Below, one piece after another: positions 10,131 to 19,965 of a stretch of DNA of 64,000 nucleotides; positions within the stretch are counted from its first letter, which is position 1, and each line of letters opens with the position of its first letter. Position numbers and translations under genes: made by a program. The stretch lies in contig CM046003.1 in NCBI GenBank assembly GCA_025175895.1, positions 29,409,245 to 29,473,244 of the forward strand, read 5' to 3'. The DNA comes from Wurfbainia villosa (taxonomy: Eukaryota; Streptophyta; Magnoliopsida; Zingiberales; Zingiberaceae). The notes under the pieces were generated by a model. The model worked only from the letters and a program-made list of their open reading frames with translations. It did no database searches and was not told the DNA's origin.

Positions 10131-11996
10131 TTCGATAAAAAACAAACCTCGAAGTTAGACCCTAACTAAATCCTTACCAATTATCCAAATTGGTAATCCC
10201 AAATATTTTCCCAAACATTCTCCCCCTTTTTGACTAACATCAAAAAGGTTATCTCTCTAAAAAGGTCAATGTCTCATGTCCAAATGAGATCTTACAATCT
10301 CCCCCTTGGTCTAAAAATACCTAGGATGCCTATCATTTTCCTAGTGATAAATCCCATATCACTCAAGAGAGATAATCCTATACTTTCTCCCAATTTCCAA
10401 ATTGGGTTTCTCAATATCCCATCAATTTTCCCAATTGATGATACTTCACAATAACTTCTCCCCCTTCAAGAAGAGAAACACATCCATCATCTCAAGATGA
10501 CTAACTCCCTCTAAAGGCTTGCTCCCCCTTGACCATTGCACCAACAATGTCCTTGGAAAGTCTCTAAGTCAATAGGAACTCTAAACCATCAAAATTAAGA
10601 TTCTAAGTTCAAACATGAACTCTCCTCACCTTAAATTTGATACATTACCCTAACACCTCTCCTAATCCAAATTCAATGGATTTTCACCCTTTCTAATGCT
10701 TCCCAAAGCATATCCTAGGGTTAGGGGTGATTAGGAACCTTTACCATAGCTGAACACGGGCTAAACAATCTTGTTTTTCCCGAAATCAGCTTGGCAGTCG
10801 ACTATTTACAATAATCAGTCAACTGCCATTCACATCAGTCGACTGCCACCAAGAGGCAGTCGACTGATAACTGAAATTCTCGAATTTCACCTATTAGAAT
10901 TGAGTTTTGAAAAGTCATAAATAATTCTACGTATTTTGAAAAATCATGAAAATTTATACGTATATTACTTATAGTCAATACAATGGGTGAAAAATATTTG
11001 AAAATTATTTTACCCATAAAACATTAAAATTGATACAAAATTCGAAAGTGAAGAACAACTTCAGTGTTTTAACTCACTTTGTATCAATCTCATCAATGGT
11101 GATTGCTATCAAAAGATAGGCTTCACCAAGGTTTTCTAAAATAATTTTAAAATGTTTTCAAAACCTTATTTTGGATCATATTCCTTGGGCTCTTTGTACA
11201 TGACTTGTACACAAGCTTTCCCAATGATCCACTATTAAAATTAGATGAGTTTTAGTTCATCTAGATGCAAAAACTATGCACCTTGAACTCAACTCATATC
11301 CTAGCATCTCACATGTATCTAGAGTCTATAAATACACATACATGTCAATTGGATGTGAGATGTTGGTTTTGATTCATTTAATCTAGGGTTTCATGCATTT
11401 TCTAAGGCAACCCTACTTGATTCCCTTATGAATGAGACTCCAAGTCATGCCATAGTCCTTAAATCAATTTTAAATCAAGTTAATGCATGAAATGATCATG
11501 GAATAATAAAAGCAAAAATAAAGCATGACCAATGATCATGATGTCATGTCATATGATATAAAAATAAAACACATGACATTTATCCTAACCCTAAGCATGA
11601 TCATGACATATAAAAGATTAAAGATAAGTATGATGTCATGACATGACATATGGCAAATCAAGGCATGACAAATAAAAAGTATAGGTATAATAATACCTAA
11701 ATTATAATATTAATTTCCTTTTGAGATAATTAAGTATATTTTTGCCATATTCCTATTAATCTCCCAAGTGTGCCAAAAACCCAAAATGACACACTATGAC
11801 TCTAAACCCTAAGTTGTGCCAATTTGATTGATTTATCAAACTTCATCATTAATATTGGCACATCCTAAAAACCTTTAGGATTTATAATCAAATCTATTTC
11901 CAAGATATCCATAACCTTGGAAATGACCTAAAATGTCAACTTTGTTATGGTTGAGTTAACTACCCATCCAATCAAGGTTGACACGACCTAACCCAT
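10131..11996 (-). other. E2 noncoding 3' region replacing pol
   Basis: A 1.9-kb AT-rich stretch between gag and PPT with no pol domain in any frame. The proximal 450 bp contain further PPT-like tracts on the minus strand (near 10219, 10295, 10456 and 10526). Around 10793-10870 lie several copies of the GTCGACTG palindrome also seen in the LTR. Long 3' noncoding regions are known in SIRE elements, but the direct jump from gag to this region implies pol loss. Confidence 0.7.
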
Positions 11997-13680
11997 CTAG
12001 CGTGAGTCAATCACGCCCTTAGGAACCCAAAGTCTATTTGAACTCATTGGGTTAATTAGGTATTCCTTAGGGATAACCTCCCTAGATACCTTCCTAATGA
12101 CCCTCCTAGGCTTGGTAGCCTTGGTCATTTTGGTCTTACCTAGGTTGACTCTAGGGTTAACTCCCCTTGCAACCTTCTTAGTGGCTTCCCTAGGTTTCCT
12201 TGAAACCCTAGCCACTAGGCACACACCTTGGTCAACTCTAGGGATGACTTCCCTATTGACCTTGGTCTTCCTAGACCTAGTTTGTGTTCCATAATCAAAT
12301 GATACACTATGATAAGTCACCTTAGGCTTAGGTTTGTGACCCAAACCTTGCTTGCCCTTGGTTGACTTTTGACTCTTAGGTCCTAGGTGTTGACTTTGAC
12401 TTTTGGACCCTTGACTTAGACCACTAGACCCTTGAACTTGATTTTGTATATTCCTAAGGGTCTTTTCTAGTTTTTCAAGCCTTGACCTCAAGGCTTGGTT
12501 TTCCAACTCTAATTTCCCAATTTTTGATTTCTCATTTGGTCCTTGGGCATTACCATTTTCTCTAGGCATATGCCTAGTCCATTTAGGATTAAGACCTAGG
12601 TGTTCTCCTATTTTCTTGATAGATTCCCTAGGTAAAATATTTTTAGGGACATTAATCTCAAATTTCTCCTTAGTTTCAAAATGGACACTCTTAGCTCCTA
12701 AACAATAATATTTATTGTTCCTAGCATGCTTTTCATGATGAATTGCAAGAGAATTAAAAGCATGCTTTTTAACATTAAACCTAGAAGAATGAGCATTATT
12801 GAAATGATATACCTTAGGGTTTGCCTTAGTAGCTCCCCCTACTTGTGATGCTCCTTCTTGGGTCTTTTTGCTCCCCCTAGGACATTGATTCCTATAATGT
12901 CCTTTTGAATTGCACTTGAAGCATATGATGTGCTCCTTGCCTTTAGGTGTTGGGGAACCGGCATCCTTGACTTTTGGTGCCGGTGGAGCTTTCCTAATCT
13001 TCTTTGGGCACTTTCTTTTGTAGTGCCCGGTTTCCCTACACTCAAAACATATTATATGCATTTTATTATTAACACATATGCTTGAGTTACCTTGGGTGGT
13101 TGTAGGTGCCAGAATCGGATTTTGAGCTTCTTTATCTTGACCGGATGTCGAAGCTTCTTCTTGAGGTTGCTCCGGTGTGGAAATTCTTTCCTCCCCCTCA
13201 ATCCTAGAGGTGGAGGTTTCTTCTACTTCTTCCATCTCCTCTTCCATCGATCTGGAAGTCGATTCCCAATCAACCTCCGAATCCTCACTTTCTTGTGAGG
13301 ATGATCTTTCTCCTTCTTGGGCCATGGATGGTTCTTCATGGAGCTTTGCTAATTTTTCCAATAGCTCCTTGACATCTAGAACTTCACCTATCTTTGACAA
13401 TAACTCGTTAGATATTAAATTAACTATCATATCGATTACCTTGTCATTGATTTTGGATTTTTGAAGTTGGTCTTGAGTCCATCTTTTCTTCTTGAGATAT
13501 CCTCCTCTTGGCCCTCTTGGCAATTCAAAGCCTTCCATTAAAATGGCCCATTCCTCAATGTCCTTCATTAATAAAAAATTCTTCAATTCTTCTCTTCCAA
13601 GAATCGAAGCCTTCTTGTCCATATAATGAGTACGGGACTGGCGTGTTGATGTCCCAACCTAATTGTTCTTGGACTTCCAT
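11997..13680 (-). pseudogene. E2 gag copy 2 (541-residue frame), SIRE-type
   Basis: The main frame 11997-13622 carries the UBN2-type core (about 20-100), an acidic Ser/Glu linker (105-165), CCHC knuckles at C192-C195-H200-C205 and C234-C237-H242-C247, a coiled coil at about 365-396 and a C-terminal VPKG motif (534-537) that in SIRE elements sits just before the protease. The probable natural start is the ATG at 13680, in another frame; that frame reads Gag-like residues (PYSLYGQEGFDSW) to a stop near 13548. The same early frameshift is present in copy 1. A 9-bp duplication (PRGPRG) distinguishes this copy. Confidence 0.85.
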
Positions 13681-13732
13681 CTTTGACCCTCTAGCTTGCT
13701 CTCTTCGTTGTTAGACTTAGAAGAGCGGCCTC

Positions 13733-13744
13733 GTTTTGATACCA
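13733..13744 (-). other. E2 primer binding site, right LTR (degenerate)
   Basis: The minus strand reads TGGTATCAAAAC, two mismatches from the initiator tRNA-Met complement seen at the middle LTR. Confidence 0.8.
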
Positions 13745-13746
13745 CT

Positions 13747-15303
13747 TGTTAGGACCTGTGCGCCCGCTAGAGGGGGGGGGGTGAATAGTGTGTTGCCCGT
13801 ACATAGATGGAATTCGTTCGCGTTGCTTGTCTACAATCTTGTTAGTACGCAGCGGAATAAACAATAACAAATACAAACACAAGATACAATCACAACATGC
13901 ACGATATAGCGTCGTGGTTCCTAACAGTTCCTACGGTCGAGCTCTAACACTAATCAATAAACTCCTTCTCGACAACAAGTCGGAGGTGGAGAAACCTCGT
14001 ACAAACATTTACAACAATAAACGAAAGAAATACAAGCAAATACAAAGGAAATGTAAAGAACACTTTACAAAACTAGGGTTTGAGTGCTTTGCTTGTTGGT
14101 TGCTTGGATGAGGTTGAAGGGCCTTGAAATGCACCTGCAAATCACCTTTAAATCGCCTCAAGAAAGCTCCCCAAGAACTGATGATGAAATCCTCCATGAG
14201 CTCCCCTTTTTATCTTGCGTCGGGCTGGATTTCCGCCTGGCAGTCGACTGCCATAAGTCCCCAGTCGACTACCAACACTGTAGCTGTGAGACAACGGCTC
14301 AATTCACGTTGGACAAGTTCCAACGAGACTCTCACCAGTCGACTGCCAATGCCCGTAGTCGACTGCCCGATCCTTCTGAGTATTCGCTCGCAACTCAAGC
14401 GCGGTGGTCGCCATCCCTTAGCGATCATTGCCACGTCGACATCGATCGGCTTGCTCAATGAGAAGATCGGCGCCGTCATTATCGATTGGCTGACTCAATG
14501 AGCAGTCAACTGCCAGAGTCATTTCAGCTCTTAAACGACAGTCGAACTCAAGTCGATTCACGGCAATCGAACCGGCCATAATGCCAGTCGACTGCCAACC
14601 TCAAAGATGAGGTTTTAACCCATGTATGGTGTCCCCATACTTGCTAGACCACCCTTAGCCTAGACCTAAGCCTTCTAGCCACCTCCATCAGCCTTACGCC
14701 TCTCAGATCCCTCCAAGTCATCCATGACTTGTTCATCCATCGCACTAGCTTTTAGGTGCTTCCATCGGCTATGTCATGCTAACGGTGCCTACACCGCCAA
14801 GGCACATTGGACTTACACCGCCAAGACTCCGCTTGGACTTTACGCCGCCAACCATTGGACTTATGCTGCCAAGACTCCACCCTTGGACTTTACGCTGCCA
14901 ATATCACACCCCTTGGACTTCTCAAATGCCAAGACTCAAGCTTGGACTTTCCCTTGCCAACCCATGTTGGACTTTCCATGCCAAGACCCATGATTGGACT
15001 TTTCATGCCAAGACCCATGCTTGGACTTTCCATGCCAAGTACCCATGACTTGGACTTTACCTTGCCAAGACCCATGCTTGGACTTTTCCATAATCACATG
15101 GTCAACCCTAGTCAACCATCAAAGTCTCCCTCGAGTCAAACTCGAGTCTGGTCAATTATAACCTAGGTCGATTGTATAAACAATCTCTCCAAAATATTAA
15201 TCGACATCAATGTCAATGTCAAACATACTATGTCAAACATCAAAACATCACTCGAGACAAACTCAAGTCTGGTCAATCGTGACCTGGGCCGATTGCACCA
15301 ACA
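13747..15303 (-). repeat. E2 right (5') LTR (1.56 kb)
   Basis: Plus-strand ends are TGTTAGGACCTG at 13747 and CACCAACA at 15303. It is colinear with the middle LTR, including the poly-G, the CAGTCGACTG palindromes and the minisatellite (14795-15093), but has an additional segment around 14306-14500. The flank beyond 15303 is an unrelated gypsy LTR. Confidence 0.9.
14795..15093. repeat. Minisatellite in E2 right LTR
   Basis: The counterpart of the repeat at 9597-9895, with the same unit pattern and a few unit-level substitutions. Confidence 0.88.
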
Positions 15304-17926
15304 GACACTAGGATCTTACACAAGTTCTTAACCTATCTAAGCATGCACCTTAACTAGGGTTCTAATATAAAACATTCTTAAGTAACTCATCCTCATGCAT
15401 GGTGATAGTGATATATGCATCCTTGACATGAACATCAACGTAATCAACAATACATAACATCAACCCTATCACCTAACATGAAGACTAGCACATAGTTCAA
15501 AGTTCTTAGCATAGCATAATACTAGCAAGTTCAACATTCTTAGACACAACATGATGAAACATATAACATGAACACTACCACACAAACAAGTTCAAAGGTC
15601 TTAACATAATAGAATACTAGCAAGTCCAAGATCATATTCCACTATTCCGCCACCACACACACCAAGCACTTCATCCGTTGTCCCCTCTTACTCCAATCTT
15701 GCTTTACCCTTATCTGTAGTATAAGGAATGCAAACTATAAGCAATGGAGCTTAGTAAGTACTTCCTATTATCACAAAACTTCGCATTAGGAAAAACATGC
15801 TATTAGAATACTTGCATGCAACACATGCTCATACTTGCATTTAGGAAAATTCTGCATTTAACATTTGGAAATACTTGCATATAATACAATGATTCAACTT
15901 GACATGCATGAACTTAACATACACAACTTGCAATACCTGCTTGAAATATGCTTCGCTTGTAGAAACATATACATGAGACATACTATACTTAAACTTGTAA
16001 ACATTGTGCTTTGGTTAACTTTCGAAACCATATATACATATATACTTTAAAATACTAATCATCCTTGTTTGGGCAGCCCGACATTGTACCAACTTTGCAC
16101 GCAACCCTAATAGAACTCGGGGTAGTTAGCCACCAAATTTATTAGGGCAACTTTCAAGGGCGGTCTAGGGTCCCGTGGAACTTTCAAGGGCGGTCTAGGA
16201 GCCCGTGGGCGATCTAAGAGCCCAGTACATGCCACTTCAAAGTAAAATACTTCCTTTATATATGACTTACCTATTTTTGTCATTTAACAAGTATTTTACA
16301 TGATCATACTCAAAAACCCATATAGGAAGCCTTTCAAGACATTTGATCATGCTCTTTGTCCCCAAAACTTGTAGGGGAAGCATCTTGTGATCTTTACATC
16401 TTACTTCCAATGAAATGTTCAAAGTAAAATACTTCCTTTATATATGACTTACTGATCTTTGTCATTTATCAAACACTTAACATGATCATACTCCCAAAAC
16501 TCATATAGGAAGTCTTTCAAGACATATAATCATGCTCTTTGTCTCCAAAACTCGTAGGGGAAGCATCTTTGTGATATTTACATCTTGCTTCCAATAAATA
16601 TACTTAAAATACCTAAAAATACAAACAACCATAATCTGGACAGAATCTATAAATCCGAATAAAAACATGATACTAGAAGCTAGATGTGCAAATCAAAGAG
16701 TTACTTATGCTATAGGTGAGAGATAGAATCTTAGTGATCTTATGTCTTGCTTAAAAACAACATATACCTTACCTATAAATCTAAACACACCTATATAAAC
16801 TGATCAAAACATATTTTTATCATTTATCAAACATTTAACATGATCATACTCCAAAAACCTCATATAGGAAGCCTTTCAAGACATTCGATCATGCTCTTTG
16901 TCCCCAAAACTTATAGGGGAAGCATCTTTGCGATCTTTACATCTTGCTTCCAATAAAATATACTTGAAATATCTAAAATTACAAACAAACATAATCTGGA
17001 CAGAACATATAAAACCAAATAAAACATGATAATAGAACCTAGATGGGCAAATCAAAGAGTTACTTATGCTCTAGGTGAGAAATAACATCTTGGTGATCTT
17101 ATATCTTGCTTAAAAAGACCTATACCTCAACTATAAATCTGATCACACATATATATCATCTGATCCAAATATATAATCTTCAAAACATATGAAAAGAAGC
17201 TATATAAAACAATCAAAGAACTACTTATACTGCAGGTGAGAGATACTTATATCCTCTCGCTATCGTACTAGTATACCGCTAGGGTTTTTATGAGATGAAG
17301 ACCTTCCCTTGTTCCTTAGCCTTAGGAGTGATCCTCTAGCATATACTAAGCCTTTTAATCCCCTTGAAATCCTCTCAATAACACCAAACAAGGCTTTAGG
17401 GTTTCGAATGGAGTTGGAGGAAGGAGGAGAAGTTTGATCCTCTAGTAAACACCAAGCCTTGTGAGAAACTATCCTTGAAATCCCCTCTTGAGAATCCCCA
17501 CACAAGGGGCCCTATAGCTTGGGATGGAAAAGGGAGGAAGGAGAATGAGGAATTTCGGCCAAGGATGAGGAAGAAGGGAGAAGAAGGAATGTGAAGTGGT
17601 TTTTGCTTTCCTTCTCCCTTTAAACTCCACGTTAATGGCTAGGGAGATGAGAAAAACTTTTCATCTCCTCATGGGGAGATGAAACAACTCTTCACCCTCT
17701 CATCTTCTTATTTATCTTCTTTGTATATTCCTTATCTATTCTAGCCAAGAATTATCCTATGGCCTAGTGATATCAAGGCTATCTCACAATTAGGAGGTTC
17801 ATGGTTCAAATCCTAGCTATAGCAAACCATGCTTTTTTATTTTATTTTATTTTATTTTAAACCTTTTATGGGCGTTAAAATCCATATAATTACTTTGAAC
17901 AGTTTTAGAATTTTATGGGCGTTACA
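15304..17926 (-). repeat. Gypsy-type LTR related to E1, solo or truncated
   Basis: Several blocks match the E1 LTR (for example the CCACCACACACACC-like stretch near 15648, and GTAAAATACTTCCTTTATA at 16239). It ends GGGCGTTACA at 17926, an LTR-like CA end. Its start is replaced by the E2 LTR at 15303 and no PBS, PPT or coding sequence of its own is adjacent. It contains a three-copy internal repeat (about 16290-17160). The minus-strand orientation is inferred from similarity to E1. Confidence 0.7.
16290..17160. repeat. Triplicated block inside the 15304-17926 LTR
   Basis: The block beginning CATGATCATACTC recurs at about 16299, 16481 and 16839, followed each time by ATATAGGAAG and then AGGGGAAGCATCTT. 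The second and third copies share about 350 bp, the first only the proximal part. Spacing is about 182 and 358 bp. Confidence 0.85.
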
Positions 17927-18036
17927 AGCCCGCACCGAGGAAACCTTCCATCGTTGTTCTGCCTGATCACCGCTGGAGTTAGTTCCGACAAACGGAGTTA
18001 GGGGAGGAAATACCGCTGAGGGGATTACAAGTGCAG

Positions 18037-18463
18037 GTATACCTCGTTTGTTAGTTTTTCTTCTTCAATTTCGGTATTGGGCTTTGCTGGGGGTCTTGCG
18101 GGGTAGATCCTTGCAGTGGGTCAAGGGGTTTTGATCGGGATGGGCTGATTTTGGGGTTTTGCCGGCTGTGATGGAGTGATTGGAGCTAAGATTAAGTTGA
18201 GGAGTCCGAATAGGGTTCGATTTGTGTGTTACCCGGGAGTTGTCCAGGTTGGTTTGAGCTATGTTGTGGTTGCATGGCTATTGTTCAACATGGATGAATG
18301 TCGAGGGGGTGTGATGCGCTGGTTGTGCTGGTGACGGAGTTGTGAGCGATGGATTAAGGAGTTAAGTTGGCTGTAATTGGGATGTTGCTCGGCTGTGGAT
18401 GAGTGTGTTCATATAGGATTTTGCTGTACGCTTGCACTTAATTATAATATTTGTTATATGCAG
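18037..18463 (+). other. Intron-like segment 1 in E3 LTR
   Basis: Starts GCAG|GTATAC and ends TTATATGCAG|G, both resembling plant splice sites. In the 3' LTR the donor is kept while the acceptor reads TATGCAAG. Splicing is inferred, not shown. Confidence 0.35.
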
Positions 18464-18900
18464 GTTTTAGTCCCGAGACAGGTCACGGGCGTAAAGACAG
18501 TCGGTATTCTTCATAGCAGGCGGGTACTTTGACTTATCTTTTAGATATTATCATATTGATATGCGTAGTTGGCTATAGCTTGCAGTAATTTTTATGTCTT
18601 ATATGCCCTTGTATGTCATTGTGCCATACCTGATGTATGCATTTCTATCTTAGTCTATATTATCTTGATACTTGCCATGTGTACTTATTATGGAAGTTGT
18701 GACATGAACTTGATTAGCTTTTAGATATACTTTTCCTATATACCTAGGTCATTGATATGTACTCATTTTTTTTGTACATATTATTTGGAGACGTATTTTG
18801 GTTGGTATTACATGCTTTAGTGTCATGCACCATCTTGCATGATTGCATGCTGGCTGGTCGGCGATTCCTTTGTAGTTGAGCCCGTAGCCAGTTACATGAT

Positions 18901-19195
18901 CTGCACACACAACCACTCATGGGTTAGTGGTACATCAGAAGGGTGTGTGCAGTAGCTCTGTCAGGCTCTGCTGGTCCGCTCATGGGTAGCGGTGAGGCAG
19001 CGTGGTAGCGGGCAGGGATCCATCCTTTGGTCTATGACACCGGGAGATGAGAGCTCTGCTCCCCCACTCTGTTTGGGGTAGGAGGATAGGTGTACTCCGA
19101 CAGCATCCTGTCCACTCGGTCACTCAGGAGAAGTGATGGCAGAGTGCATAGTTGTCATAACCCTACCCACTCTGCCTCACCATCGCATGTGAGGC
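18901..19195 (+). other. Stem-loop cluster in E3 5' LTR
   Basis: Perfect pairs seen by eye: CTGCACACAC (18901-18910) with GTGTGTGCAG (18943-18952), enclosing ACCACT/AGTGGT (18912-18931); CCGCT/AGCGG (18976-18992, loop CATGGGT); TCACT/AGTGA (19120-19136, loop CAGGAGA) inside CACTC/GAGTG (19113-19146); GCCTCAC/GTGAGGC (19174-19195). The matching cluster in the 3' LTR is at about 36288-36580. A role in the transcript, such as dimerisation or packaging, is only a hypothesis. Confidence 0.6.
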
Positions 19196-19399
19196 GGCTG
19201 ACTGGCATCAGGGGTGACCATGTCATTTGCATCACATGCATATTGCATGGATGACATTTGTTTATGTTTGCTGTATTTTAGTTGTTGCCTTGGTTGTTGC
19301 ATATGAGTGACATACATACAAGATACATCATGTATTTGGTCAGACGACCTTACTTCTGCTAGTATGGTTTACACTCCTATGTCAGGATAGGAGATTCAG

Positions 19400-19558
19400 G
19401 TAAGTACAGTCTTTTCGTATTTCTTCTTTTCATTTCCTATTATTGATCAGGAGACTGTATTGGCATGATCATTATTGTTAGATATATCTTACTATGCATG
19501 TCGACTTGATACCCGCTGAGTTCGTTGAACTTACTCCGTTACTTTATATCAATTTCAG
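19400..19558 (+). other. Intron-like segment 2 in E3 LTR (GTAAGT...TTTCAG)
   Basis: Starts TTCAG|GTAAGTAC and ends ATATCAATTTCAG|GTTG, a near-ideal plant donor and acceptor 159 nt apart. The 3' LTR has the same pair at 36786-36944, also 159 nt. Inside it lies CCGCTGAGTT, which is shared with LTRs of the E5/E7 family. Confidence 0.5.
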
Positions 19559-19597
19559 GTTGAAACTGCCAGGAGAGTCCAACTGCTAATCCCCCTC

Positions 19598-19759
19598 GTC
19601 GTAAGGGTTTTGTTTTTGGTCTTATGGTTTTGGTTATATTGACTAGAAGACATGTGTAGGACTTGTGTTTTGGTTATATACTCGTGGATGTTTTGGTGGT
19701 ACTTGATATGTCCTTATGGACTTTTATTCAATTTGTTTTGGTTGTGTTTTCCTGCTCAG
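19598..19759 (+). other. Intron-like segment 3 in E3 LTR
   Basis: Starts CGTC|GTAAGG and ends TTTTCCTGCTCAG, followed by a 12-nt stretch and then another donor-like GAG|GTAAGTC at 19772. Signals only; no transcript evidence. Confidence 0.35.
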
Positions 19760-19965
19760 ATGGAAGAAGAGGTAAGTCTAGATGTTATAGACTTTTTATT
19801 TACTTTGTTTGTTGGTCGGAGGCCCATATATTATATGTATGTGTGTTTTTTTTCCGGTCATGTTGGCCGATGTATAGTGGGTCATGTGTGCCTTGTATAC
19901 AGGATTTATATTATCACTCGTACAGGGGAGATGCTGTCGGATTTTCATCTGGCGGGGACTCCCTC

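Larger units (their letters stand above)
7070..15303 (-). mobile_element. E2: tandem SIRE/Maximus-like copia derivative lacking pol
   Basis: Minus strand, right to left: 5' LTR (13747-15303), PBS, gag (11997-13680), 1.9-kb noncoding part, PPT, LTR (8642-10112), PBS, second gag (7072-8574), then a broken edge at 7070. The middle LTR thus serves as the 3' LTR of one unit and the 5' LTR of the next. No protease, integrase or RT is found between gag and PPT. The PPT (AAAAAGGGGGAGAT) joined to an LTR start of TGTTGGTGCAATC, plus a large Gag with two zinc knuckles, is typical of the SIRE/Maximus copia lineage. Tandem units like this commonly arise by unequal recombination between LTRs. Confidence 0.85.
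17928..19965 (+). repeat. E3 5' LTR, main part (5'-truncated)
   Basis: Colinear with the 3' LTR from 35307 to 37350. It holds intron-like segments (18037-18463, 19400-19558, 19598-19759) and a stem-loop cluster (18901-19195). It ends at the CCCTC copy of the E4 target site; the last bases of this LTR lie at 29263-29278. Confidence 0.92.
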
